A stretch of 64,000 nt of DNA from Adiantum capillus-veneris (taxonomy: Eukaryota > Streptophyta > Polypodiopsida > Polypodiales > Pteridaceae). This document shows positions 24,425 to 33,879 of this stretch, in pieces. A model generated the notes under the pieces. That model made no database searches and was not told the origin of the DNA. It was given only the letters and a program-made list of their open reading frames with translations. A program made the position numbers and the translations under genes. Every line of letters starts with the position of its first letter. Within the stretch, counting starts at the first letter, position 1. Location: contig CM043959.1 in assembly GCA_014529385.2 (NCBI GenBank), positions 90,985,029-91,049,028 of the forward strand. The letters are read 5' to 3'.

Positions 24425-25190
24425 CGGGGGTTGTGAAGAGAGAGAGAGAGAGAAATGAAATGAAATGTTATACGAACCGTGTTTAAAATGCGAAAATTAC
24501 TTACGAAAACAAAGTGAGATAGTCCTTATGGATCTAATACAATGTCTGGGTATGAAAATAGACTAAAATCATCATCGTCGTCGTCAAGTCCCATAGATGC
24601 CGTGCATTGGGCGTCGTCGCAAAAATTATTGCATTAGTCATGGAAGAGCTTCTGGAAATGTCCGCCACTGTAAGTAGTCATATTGGGAGGGGAAAGAGAG
24701 AGAGCGCCATAAGATGCTATATTACTCGTCTTCCAAATTCCTACGGGACCAAGCTGATACAATTGTTATGGTTCTAATACAATGTATGGGTACAAAAAAT
24801 GAAGTAAAGTGAAAGATTAAATTGAAAGCCTAAAAACGCATCATTATCGTCATCGTCAATGCCTGAGGATGTCTGACTGTCGGCCTATATTGCAGCAGTC
24901 ATTGAAGAGCTTCATCATTGTCTGCCTCTATAAGTAGCCGTACTCATGGGGGGGGGGGGGGAAGAGATTAAATGAAATGAGATGTTATATTGAACATCCT
25001 CAAAAGGCCAAAATATGAGGTGAACTGATATACTCCGTGTGAATCGAATCCAATGCCTTTCCTAGGTACAATTTTTGAAATGAAGTAAAGTAGAAACCCT
25101 TCATCATCAGCATCGTCAATGTCCTGACTCGTCGGAGAAAATATGGAAGCGGGCACGGCCGAACTTCGTCAATGGTCGCCATCTGTGCAG
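24425..25190. repeat. Three-unit imperfect tandem repeat of about 255 bp
   Basis: Each unit begins with a G/AG-rich tract followed by an ATGAAATG..TGTTATA-like block. It then has a segment with AATCCAATGC- or TAATACAATGT-type words and a CATCATCGTCGTC-type core, and ends in GAAGAGCTTC and a CTGTAAGTAG-type block. Units lie near 24425-24690, 24691-24950 and 24951-25190. The identity is low but the order of the blocks is kept. Confidence 0.55.
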
Positions 25191-26248
25191 GGCCATGAGG
25201 AGCTCTCGTGTGACAGGAGGTTGACAGTTGCCTGAGGGCTGGATGGCCGCCAGCGGGTGAGAAGGGGTTGGGAGGAACTCTGGAGAGCGTTGTAGAGGGT
25301 GTGGGGCCGCCTTAAGGTTAGCAGGGCCATGAAGGCAGAAGTTAGATTCTTCTTAAAACTTGAATCATCCGGCTTCCGTTGCCAAAGGCAATGGTTGTAA
25401 CTTGGCAAAGTGAGGCTAAAGGGATATCATGCAATGAACTGAGGCTAAAAGCAGTGCCATGCCATGGCCGGGTAGCCATCTGGATCCAAAGGGGAGTTGG
25501 TGGAGAGAGAGAGAGAGAGTGCCACTCCTTCATGACGCATGCTTGCACTCGCAGGTAGTGAGGTACCATGCATCGTCTTCAGGCACGTCATGGCCAGCTC
25601 CTCTAGTGTCTTCGTAGTCGTACTCTATCTTAAGCCTGCTTCTTCGTCCCTGCAACCCTTCCTCTCACTCTCGCCTTGCGACCTTATGTGGTGCGATTAC
25701 ACATACAACAAAAGGCTGATATTCTACGAGCACTCTGTGCACATGTTGACAGCCTGTCAAAGTGGCAGGTCTTTAGATCCAAAAACGACATAGTAGCATG
25801 AATGCGTGCTTCCACTAGCTCAGCACCCTCGTCGTTGCACGCCGTAGCCAACTGTGTTTTGTCGCCATCGCTGACTGCACCAGCCAGACGCTCTGGGTAC
25901 TCATCATCTCCACTGGCCGCACTAGAGAGACATGCAGACTGTAGAGAGAGGCGGCTGTGGTTCGTGTGAGGGAGTTGAGCAAGGTGCAGAGCCGAAGAGC
26001 TGTCTCTGTAAGTGGTAGAGGTGAGGCAAACAAATCAGATTGTGATTGCAGCCTTCCTAGAAGTCATGCATAACCAATGAAAGGAGCATTACGTTGTAAA
26101 GAGTACTGCGAAAGGTGAAGGGGTGGATCCTGCCAAGGCGGCACGTCTGGGAGAGGATATCAAGGGAAGGAAGCCTCTGCGAGTAGCACACGAACTGTGG
26201 AGGAGGAGAAGGGGACGGAGGGTGTTGCTGCTGCTGCAGAACGCAAGG

Positions 26249-26250
<2 letters not shown>

Positions 26251-26322
<72 letters not shown>
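26251..26322. repeat. (AG)n microsatellite
   Basis: A run of about 72 bp inside element E. It gives meaningless Ser-Leu and Glu-Arg frames. Confidence 0.95.
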
Positions 26323-26323
<1 letters not shown>

Positions 26324-26823
26324 GTGCCGCATGTGGGTATGTACCATTGCATGTGAAGTGGAGGAAGCGAACGTGAGAGAGTGGTGCATGGGAGTGTTAG
26401 CACCCCACAATTAAAGGGAGGGCACCGCTCGTGGATGAAGGTTGGCGGCTGGGGTTGGTTGCCAGTTGCTCACTATGGGCAGTAAAAAAAAAGGGTGCCC
26501 CATGCATGGCAAGTCCAGAGAAGCCACAGGATCTCTGTCCGCTGCCATGCAAGAGAGGGAGGTAGAGATAATCGGCTTAGGCCGCTTTGCAATTGTGTCT
26601 AGGTAGTGTGACATGGGCGAGGTGCATGCTGGACCATGGTAGGCAATTTTCATGGTTGCAGCCGTCAGAATAGGGCCACTCGAACTCGATAGTTAATTAG
26701 AGAGAGAAAAATAAAAATAACAAAACGAAAACTCAATGATGGGCCTCGGCTAGCGTGATGGAACTGCAACAATAAAGAGAGAAAGGGTGTGCGACAGTTG
26801 GAGAGAGAGAGAGGCGCTAGTTT

Positions 26824-27015
26824 TGTTGGGGTATAAAGCCCAATGTGGTTGCCCAGGTAAGTGGGCGGGCCGCCAGGTATGTACACATATTCTTTTGTAA
26901 AAACCTAATAAGAACTCACTATGCTCTACACATCATAGTAGAGCGAGTTCACGATATCGTCGTGCTCTTCTTCTCACACTCTCTCTTGCGTCACACTTCC
27001 GCTCGTACTCCTTCA
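26824..27015 (+). repeat. 5' LTR of copia 1
   Basis: 192 bp, with a TATAAAG-like box 8 bp from its start and a TG...CA frame. The same family occurs at 32173, 39505 and 54010. Confidence 0.92.
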
Positions 27016-27029
27016 ACTGGTATCAGAGC
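27016..27029 (+). other. Primer-binding site of copia 1
   Basis: ACTGGTATCAGAGC directly follows the LTR and matches initiator tRNA-Met. Confidence 0.9.
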
Positions 27030-28112
27030 TCAGATCGAGGCTCGGGGCAGCATTTGTAGGTAGCCAGAGTCACCTGCTCAGATTGGAGTGAAATTCGACA
27101 GGCGAAGACACGGCCCCAAATCCTGTGGGATTGCCCGAAGGGCTCGGTGTTCTCAAAATTTAATTCTGAGGTTATCTCGGCCACCGTTCGGCTTCTACAA
27201 AGTTCAGCGTAGGCCATTTTTGACTACGTGGTCTCGGCGGGTGCAGATTCGACTCTAGAAATTTGGGGTTTTGGCCTACCACTGCAGGTGCTAAGGATAT
27301 CAACACTCCTAGAGTGTTGATTTGTGGCTGTCTACACATCGAAGGACCGCTCGCAGTTCTTGAAGGAGTGTCACATACGACACAGGCGCATCTACACACA
27401 GACTGTAGGCGACATCCACTAGTTCATCAGGTAGCTTGTGTTTGCTGCTTGATATTCCAGATTTCATCCTGACATTTCAGGTACTTCCACATGGGATGTA
27501 TTGTCAGAGATGATGTATGTCTGTTGAGGGTTTGCTGGCTGTGAGTCACGCAGCAAACAACCGCCGCAGCGGTTACAGCATACAGTGGGAAATTTGTGGA
27601 TGTATGACTTTGTGGGAAGTCTATGTACTGTCAGATTTACTGCAGCCTTTGTTGAGGGTCGAGTGAGGTTTTATTGAGCTGGGGGATTCTCGAATGTTGA
27701 GATCCTTTTGGTGATACAGGTCTTGGAGCGATCCCTCGAGCACCCTTAGATAGGCAGCTAGGATGTATTGACTGTGAGTTAGACAGTTGGGATTGCATCT
27801 TTGCTTTACTGCCGTTGATGCATTGTTGCAGTCTATGCTTACAGGACAGTGACAGGACAATGAGAGACAGTACAGGTGCAGGACAGGTTTACCCGCAGCT
27901 TACAGTGTCAGAGAGACAATGTTTTTGAGCTGTTTTTTGGTATGTTTTTTAGTACACCAGAGCCATTTTACAAAGGAGACTCTGCCAAAATTTATGCAGA
28001 ATCTAAAGCTTTCTTGGTTCATTTGACAGGTGTATATTGGTTCAGAGGTCAGTTTACTGGAGAAACTCTGCCGAATTTTTCCCAGGAAAGTAAACTACTG
28101 TGAAGCGTAGCT
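27030..28112 (+). other. Long leader of copia 1
   Basis: About 1.1 kb lies between primer site and gag, conserved with 39711-40841 in copy 2. Only short open frames are present. Its length is large compared with the 192-bp LTR, and it may hold packaging signals. I cannot see a specific element. Confidence 0.6.
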
Positions 28113-29159
28113 ATGGTTGGATCACAGGACATTGCTCTTTACAATATCAAGAAGCTGGATGGAACCAATTTCCCATTGTGGAAGAAGCAAATTTGGCATG
28201 TGTTGGTACAAAAGAAGCAGATAAAACCTATAAATCTCAAGGGGATAAAACCACAAGATATGGACGAAGATGAATGGAGCGAAATGGATGAATTGGCACT
28301 TTCTACCATTATGCTGACTTTGGCAGAAAGCGTTTACTTCAATATAGCATACGAGATGTCAGCTTATCAAGCATGGTTAAAGCTGAGTGATCTTTATGAG
28401 AAGCAGAGTGCAGCTTCACACGTATACTGGCTTAAGAAGCTTGTTGACTTGAAGATGAAAGAAGGGACACCTATGTCCAATCATCTGAATAATTTCAACA
28501 CCATCTACAGTCAGTTGTCAGCTCAAGGTGTCAAGTTTGATGAACCTGTTAGAGCTATGTTCCTGTTGATCACATTGCCGGAAAGTTGGGACACTTTTCG
28601 CACAGCTTTGAGTAATTCTGCACCTCCAGATGGTTTGACCATAGCAGGTCTAGAAGGCAGTCTGCTTACTGAAGAAACCAACAGAAAGAAAATGGAAAAA
28701 GGCAAAGGAATAGCCTTAGTTGTCAGGGGAAGCACCAAAGAAAATTACAAAGGTGGAAAGAGGGATCAGTCTCGTAGCAAGTCCCGCAGTGCTAAAGGCA
28801 AGAGTGGCATAGAATGCTACCATTGTGGCAAGAAGGGTCACATGAAAAAAGACTGCAAAGAATGGAAAGCAGAAAAAGGCAAAGAGAAAGCAGAAGACCA
28901 TGGTGAGAAGAACAAGTCCTTAGTGAAGATTCAAGAAATAAATGTGACAAACATTGTTGCAGAGGATGACAGTCTAGTGTCAGGAGATATCTACTTCTTG
29001 AAAAATACAATGGACTTAGCTCTTCTTACAACATCTGATGGAAATGCACTAAGTGACTGGATTATAGACTCAGGGACATCACTTCATGTGTCTCCAAACA
29101 AGGAGTGGTTTACCTCTTATGTGACCACTAAAGAGAATGTTTGGCTAGGCAATGGGTAG
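28113..29159 (+). pseudogene. Copia 1 gag and protease start
   Basis: The 348-codon frame begins MVGSQDIALYNIKKLDGTNF, the normal copia Gag opening. It contains the UBN2-type helical body (LSDLYEKQSAASHVYWLKKL and TLPESWDTFRTAL), a basic linker rich in Lys, Arg and Ser, and one zinc knuckle, CYHCGKKGHMKKDC (about residues 232-245). The protease active site IIDSGTSLHVS follows at about residues 317-327. A TAG at 29157-29159 replaces the CAG seen in copy 2 and cuts the frame inside the protease domain. Confidence 0.88.
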
Positions 29160-29192
29160 ACATGTGAGATCTTAGGTGTTGGAGATGTTCAA

Positions 29193-29561
29193 TTGAACTT
29201 TCAAAATGGCTCTTCTTTCACGCTGAAGAATGTGAGACATGTTCTCGCAATTACAGAGAGCTTGATCAGCACATGTTTACTTGATAATGTTGGCTACGTC
29301 ACCACTTTTGGACAGAACATGTGGAAGATATCCAAGGGTTCTATGACAGTAGCACATGGAGTAAAGTCTGGAGGACTTTACATGATTTATGTATCAAATG
29401 TCTCTAAAAATGTAATCAATGTAACCGAGCAGCCAAACGTTTCTTTGTGGCATAGCCGGTTAGGACATATGTCCAAGAAGGGAGTGGAAATCTTGTCTCG
29501 TTCTGGTTATTTGCCTGGCTTGTCATTTAATTATTTTGAATTCTGTGAACATTGTCTGTAA
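29193..29561 (+). pseudogene. Copia 1 protease end and integrase N-terminus
   Basis: It is in the same frame as gag, after the stop. It contains the pre-integrase domain (LWHSRLGHMSKKGVEILS) and the zinc motif start (FCEHCL). A TAA at 29559-29561, where copy 2 has TAT, ends it. The frame remains readable after this stop until a missing G near 29712, compared with copy 2, shifts it. Confidence 0.85.
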
Positions 29562-29770
29562 GGTAAGCAAACACAGCAGCCACATAAGCATAGAAGCAGT
29601 AGAAGAGATACACAGTTGGCACTTGTTCACAGCGATTTGTGTGGACCTATGCCTAACCTATCTCTAGGAGGAGCTTCTTACTTTATGACATTTATAGATG
29701 ATTACTCGAGGAAATATGGGTTTACTTTCTTAAGCACAAGGATGAAGCGTTTAGTGTTTTCAAAACGTTT

Positions 29771-30601
29771 GTGACACTTGTGGAGAATCAGAGTGGCAAG
29801 AACCTTAAATGCTTACGCATTGAGAATGGTGGAGAGTATGTTTCAAAGGCCTTTCAGGACTTTTGTGAGTCAAAAGGTATAAAACGTGAACTTACTGCTC
29901 CTTACAATCCTCCTCAAAATGGTGTTGCTGAGAGGATGAATAGGACCATACAAGAGAAGGTCAGAAGTATGCTGTCTAATGCACAACTGCCAAATCGGTT
30001 TTGGGCTGAAGCTGTATCAACAGCTGTTCATCTTATAAATAGATCTCCTAGCAAGGTTTTGCAGAAGGATTCAGTGCTAGAGATGGGCAAAATGCCCTCA
30101 TACAAGCATCTCAGAGTCTTTGGCTATGAGGCATATACTCATGTTCCAAAGGAATTTAGGAACAAACTTGAGCCAAAGATTAGAAAGTGCATCTTTCTAG
30201 GCTATGGTAATTCTGGGGAGATGGGGTACAGACTTTGGGATCCCGAATCCAGAAAGGTTATCCGCAGCAATGATTTTCACTTTAATGAAGCCAAATATCA
30301 TTCTAAACCAAAGAGGGTCAAGGAGATTAGAAGATTTGTATTCCAAGAAGATGGACCTGCACGTGCAAGACAAAATGTCAGGGCTGAAGAGGAGCAAGGA
30401 CAGGATAGAGTGGAACCACAGGTTGTGGCTGAGCTTGAGCCACCTATTGTGCGTAGATCAGGACGTATCACGCGACCTCCTGATAGGTTTGTTCCATCTA
30501 TGAACTATGTCATGTTGATTGATTGCAATGAGCCTTCATGTTACAAGGAAGCAGTGCAAATGAAGGACTCCGGGAATTGGCAATTGGCCATGCGGTTATA
30601 G
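29771..30601 (+). pseudogene. Copia 1 integrase core and C-terminus
   Basis: This is the shifted frame after the 1-bp deletion. It contains CLRIENGGEYVSKAF, where copia integrases normally have an Asp-Asn pair, so the second catalytic Asp reads Glu. PYNPPQNGVAERMNR, with the catalytic Glu, follows. The C-terminal part has FLGYGNSGEMGYRLWDP and a linker to RT. It ends in a TAG (30599-30601) shared with copy 2. About 970 bp around here are identical in the two copies. Confidence 0.87.
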
Positions 30602-32083
30602 ATGACAGCTCTGCACAAAAACCAGACATGGAAGCTAGTTAAATTACCACAGGGCAAAAAGGCTCTACCTTGTAAATGGGTTTACTGGTATAACATCACT
30701 GCTCATGATAGTCAGCCAAAGTACAAAGCAAGGCTTGTTGCCAAGGGCTTTAAGCAAGAACAAGGCATTGACTTTGATGAAGTCTTCTCTCTGGTGGTCA
30801 AGATGACTACATCGAGATGCTTTCTTGCATTGGTTGCCATATTAGATTTGGTGTTGCACCAAATGGATGTCAAGACAGTGTTCTTGCATGGTGATTTAGA
30901 TGTGGAAATTTACATGCAGCAGCCAGAAGGGTTTGTTGAGAAAGGCAAGGAAGATTTGGTATGCCAGTTGTTAAAGAGTCTTTATGGCTTAAAAAAATCA
31001 CCGAGGGCATGGTACCATAAGTTCCACAAGTTTATGCTTTGTCAAGGCTACAAACGTAGTGAGTTCGATCACTGTCTATATACAAAGAAGGCTAAGGATG
31101 GCAGTTGGCTGATGCTTATTTTGTATGTGGATGACATGTTGATTGCTGGAAAGCACTTGGAAGAAATTTCAGCTTTGAAGTCAAAGATGGCAAAATCGTT
31201 TGACATGAAAGACATGGGTGAGGCAAGTCATATACTTGGTATGCGCATTGAGAGAGACAGATCAAAGAAGTTGATTTGGTTATCTCAAACAGAGTATATT
31301 GACAAGGTTTTGCAACGTTTCAATATGGAGAAGGGAAAGGCATTGAGTGTTCCATTGCCACCATATGTGAAACTTAGCAAACAAGATTGTCTTGTGTCTG
31401 AGGAAGAACAGGCTGAAATGGATAAGATTGCATATGCGTCTGCAGTGGGTAGTTTGATGTATGCAATGATTGCTACTCGCCCAGACATTGCATTTGCAGT
31501 GGGAGTAGTAAGTCGATACATGTCAAACCCAGGCAAGAAACATTGGGAGGCAGTGAAAGGAATATTGAGGTACCTAAAAGCTACAAAGAGTATGCGTATA
31601 TGCTATGGGAGTCAGGAGCTAAGTGTAAAGGGTTTTACAGACTCAGATTATGCAGGTGACTTAGACAACCCAAGGTCTACGTCAGGGTATGTCTTTACAT
31701 TGGCTGGTGGAGCAGTATCATGGCGTTCTAGATTACAAGATTGTGTTACTCAGTCTACTACAGAGGCTGAATATGTTGCAGCATCAGAGGCATGCAAAGA
31801 ATCAATTTGGCTTAATCGACTAGTAACAGATTTGGGAATCAAAGAAGAGATGCCTGTGTTATATTGTGATAGTCAAAGTGCTATACAATTGGCTCGCAAT
31901 CCAGTTTATCACTCAAAGACAAAGCATGTGGATGTGAAGTATCATTTCATCATGGAAATGCTCGAGGATAAGCAACTTCAGCTTATCAAAGTTCACACCA
32001 CAGAAAATCCTGCTGATCTACTTACAAAAGGACTTCCCTCAGAGAGCTTTGCGCATTTTCGCAAGCAGTTAGGTGTAGGGTAG
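30602..32083 (+). CDS. Copia 1 reverse transcriptase-RNase H, open
   Basis: The 493-residue frame covers copia RT and RNase H. Visible motifs are KNQTWKLVKLPQGKKALPCK, ARLVAKGFKQEQGIDFDEVF, MDVKTVFLHGDL, the catalytic YVDDM (at about residues 178-182), AVGSLMYAMIATRPDIAFAV, and RNase H with FTDSDYAGD, TSGYVFTLAGGAVSW and STTEAEYVAASEA. It ends in the usual copia tail (KTKHVDVKYHFI, then NPADLLTKGLP). In an intact element it would be part of one polyprotein with gag, so the ATG here is only the first codon after the TAG. It is the most complete copia RT in the window. Confidence 0.9.
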   Translation: MTALHKNQTWKLVKLPQGKKALPCKWVYWYNITAHDSQPKYKARLVAKGFKQEQGIDFDEVFSLVVKMTTSRCFLALVAILDLVLHQMDVKTVFLHGDLDVEIYMQQPEGFVEKGKEDLVCQLLKSLYGLKKSPRAWYHKFHKFMLCQGYKRSEFDHCLYTKKAKDGSWLMLILYVDDMLIAGKHLEEISALKSKMAKSFDMKDMGEASHILGMRIERDRSKKLIWLSQTEYIDKVLQRFNMEKGKALSVPLPPYVKLSKQDCLVSEEEQAEMDKIAYASAVGSLMYAMIATRPDIAFAVGVVSRYMSNPGKKHWEAVKGILRYLKATKSMRICYGSQELSVKGFTDSDYAGDLDNPRSTSGYVFTLAGGAVSWRSRLQDCVTQSTTEAEYVAASEACKESIWLNRLVTDLGIKEEMPVLYCDSQSAIQLARNPVYHSKTKHVDVKYHFIMEMLEDKQLQLIKVHTTENPADLLTKGLPSESFAHFRKQLGVG

Positions 32084-32161
32084 TACATCACTTCTCTACA
32101 TCTCTTGTATATTAGCTTGTATAGTAGCTTCTCTCACACTTAAAGTACCACATTGGACATT

Positions 32162-32172
32162 AAGTGGGAGGT
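32162..32172 (+). other. Polypurine tract of copia 1
   Basis: AAGTGGGAGGT immediately precedes the 3' LTR. Confidence 0.75.
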
Positions 32173-32364
32173 TGTTGGGGTATAAAGCCCAATGTGGTCG
32201 CCCAAGTAAGTGGGCGGGCCGCCAAGTATGTACACATATTCTTTTGTAAAAACCTAATAAGAACTCACTATGCTCTACACATTACAGTAGAGCGAGTTCA
32301 CCATATCGTCATGCTCTTCTTCTCGCACTCTCTCTCGCGTCACACTTCCGCTCGTACTCCTTCA
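32173..32364 (+). repeat. 3' LTR of copia 1
   Basis: 192 bp, with about nine substitutions relative to 26824-27015. Confidence 0.92.
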
Positions 32365-33147
32365 GGTTTGCTTCCGATTGGTGGGAGTCGTCCCTTTCCT
32401 GCTTCTCCTGCGTCAAGTCACTCATTGCTATTGTCGATCAACTACTACATACACTCAGTTCGCTCGCCATTTGGCTGCTGCCTTGAGTTTTACCCACGCA
32501 CCATATGATGCAGATAAACCTGGATGCGAGCCAGCGATGTCGACCACGAAAGCCAAGGCTATCTTCTCTACATTCATTACTTTGTGCAGCGGCTCATATG
32601 TTACGAAGCACTCAGGTTGTCGGATCACGCTGACCGTGGCTAGATTCCTCTCATTAGTTGGAGTTGTTCTCGCTATGGCTGCCAAGCACATCGCCATGCT
32701 CATTATCGACCGTATACTCGTTGGTATCAATCTACCATTGAGTTTTCAAGACTCGTCGGAAAGAGCTTGAAGCCAGTTGATCATCATAATTCTCCTGATT
32801 CCTTCTCCTTCTTCTTACAATTTTAGTTATCTTCTCCCTCGAATCTAAAGAAATTACTATAATTTTCTTTTCGCTCAGTATCCCTCTATAATTTAGTTTA
32901 ATCCATATTATTATTATGTTTAATTATAAACATAATTACAGTAACAATCACTATATCTTTAATTACACTAACAATCACACTGACAACAAATAAGGAATCT
33001 CTTTAATTCCAAAAATAAAGCACTAATTATATCATGCATCCAACATAGATTACTATAAATTGAGGCAATTAGCGGAATCTACAAACATAAGAAAGCAAAA
33101 TACTTAGCTGCGGCTTGTTAATGTTTGCATCTTGGAGCGTAGCCTAT
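32365..33147. other. Element E interior (5' part), no gene recognised
   Basis: About 780 bp lies between copia 1 and the E primer site. Weak open frames occur on both strands (32378-32770 plus and 32455-32730 minus), with no domain recognised. The second half is AT-rich. Confidence 0.55.
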
Positions 33148-33160
33148 GCTATGATACCAC
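33148..33160 (-). other. Primer-binding-like site of element E
   Basis: The minus strand reads GTGGTATCATAGC next to the LTR, one base off the usual TGGTATCAGAGC. The LTR end itself reads TTGGTATCA on the same strand, so the primer motif occurs twice in tandem. Confidence 0.7.
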
Positions 33161-33640
33161 TGATACCAATGGGAGCGTGGCTGCCCTGCGAAATACCCGA
33201 AATAACAACATAAAATAGACTAATCGGCATACTTTGCACAATCACGTGGTCGCTTGATCGCAATATACGCGAACAGAGAGAGACAAAGAGCGAGAGAGAT
33301 TGAGAGAGCCCGTGCATGCGCACCTCCTAGAGCGGAGTGCTATGCCGGCATGGCGAGAGAGAAGAGAAGAGAGGTGAGAAGAATGAGACGGACACTGGGT
33401 GCAATCTCCTCCTGTGCAAGAGTGACCATTTCCCTCTTGCACGTATTTCATTTATAGATTTCTTGAATGGTCAATGTGAGTACAAATTGGACAGCCGGTC
33501 ATAAATGGCCAAAGCTCATAAAGAGCACTTGAATAATAAAATGTACAATATATATATTTTCATTCACAAAGTCCTAGCTCGGTCTAGTCTTTTCCACCTG
33601 TCACATATGCAATGAATAATAAAATATCAATTCCATAACA
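33161..33640 (-). repeat. 5' LTR of element E
   Basis: 480 bp, partner of 22391-22870. It ends CCATAACA and is followed by the TGCCT target copy. Confidence 0.9.
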
Positions 33641-33879
33641 TGCCTAGATCTTGCTCAACAGGGTTGAGCCTTCGACTTTTGTAGGCTATGGCATGCCCTT
33701 CTTGGAGCAAAATAGCTCCAAGGCAGTCACCACAGGCATTGCATTGGACCTCACATGGCTTTGAGAGATCCGATAGTGTAAGCATAGGTTGAGAGATAAT
33801 ATTTTCTTTAAGATTTTTGAAATCATTTTTCTCCTTGGTAGACCATGTATACCTAACGTTTTTCTTTGTTAGGCCATGT
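33641..33879 (-). pseudogene. RNase H N-terminus of gypsy D
   Basis: In minus sense it reads from the RT connection (TKKNVRYTWST) into RNase H (LLQEGHAIAY). It continues the frame interrupted by element E at 22390. Homology ends at 33879 inside a block that is continuous in C, B and A. Confidence 0.8.

Larger units (their letters stand above)
22883..26818. other. Element E interior (3' part), no gene recognised
   Basis: About 3.9 kb with no retroviral motif on either strand. It contains two local repeat families (near 23240-23445 and 24425-25190), a (TA) run at 24307-24332, a G run at 24949-24961 and an AG microsatellite at 26251-26322. Minus-strand open frames around 25170-25570 and 26060-26650 are Ser/Pro-rich low-complexity sequences without a recognisable fold. 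Confidence 0.6.
26824..32364 (+). mobile_element. Ty1/copia retrotransposon, copy 1
   Basis: A 5541-bp plus-strand element with 192-bp LTRs (26824-27015 and 32173-32364) starting TGTTGGGGTATAAAG and ending CTCCTTCA. The flanks AGTTT (26819-26823) and GGTTT (32365-32369) differ at one base. The order gag, protease, integrase, RT, RNase H is the copia order. The LTRs differ at about 9 of 192 positions. The coding frame is broken by two stops, one 1-bp deletion and one further stop shared with copy 2, but RT-RNase H is open over 494 codons. Confidence 0.93.
22391..33640 (-). mobile_element. Non-coding LTR element E (LARD-like), host of copia 1
   Basis: Two 480-bp LTRs (22391-22870 and 33161-33640) start TG-TACCAA-GGGAGCGTGG and end CCATAACA. 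Flanks are TTCCT (22386-22390) and TGCCT (33641-33645). The intact gypsy site in relatives reads ATGCCT, so one target copy has mutated. The primer-like site and purine tract put it on the minus strand. Without copia 1 it is about 5.7 kb. I recognise no gag or pol in the 4.75-kb interior. This is the layout of a large non-autonomous retrotransposon derivative. Confidence 0.85.
16481..33879 (-). mobile_element. Ty3/gypsy chromovirus D, interrupted and truncated
   Basis: It begins with a full-length LTR (16481-18056) and reads minus-strand. The interior continues as 18057-19616, 21918-22390 and 33641-33879, covering the 3' untranslated region, chromodomain-like tail, integrase, RNase H and the start of the RT connection. 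Two insertions separate the pieces: the inverted chimera 19617-21917 and element E 22391-33640. The homology stops at 33879, and protease, gag and a matching 5' LTR are missing. The LTR abuts RT of fragment C at 16480, so D inserted into, or was joined to, C. Confidence 0.82.

Noticed and set aside
27172-27472. Frames in the copia leader as a possible extra gene
   Set aside because: They are not conserved in frame with the copy 2 leader, which has indels and a duplication there.
30197-30397. Antisense frames within copia integrase (also 42927-43127)
   Set aside because: They are identical in both copies only because the underlying sense sequence is identical; no domain or promoter.
32164-32770. 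Plus-strand frames spanning the copia 1 LTR into element E
   Set aside because: They cross an insertion junction and have no domain.
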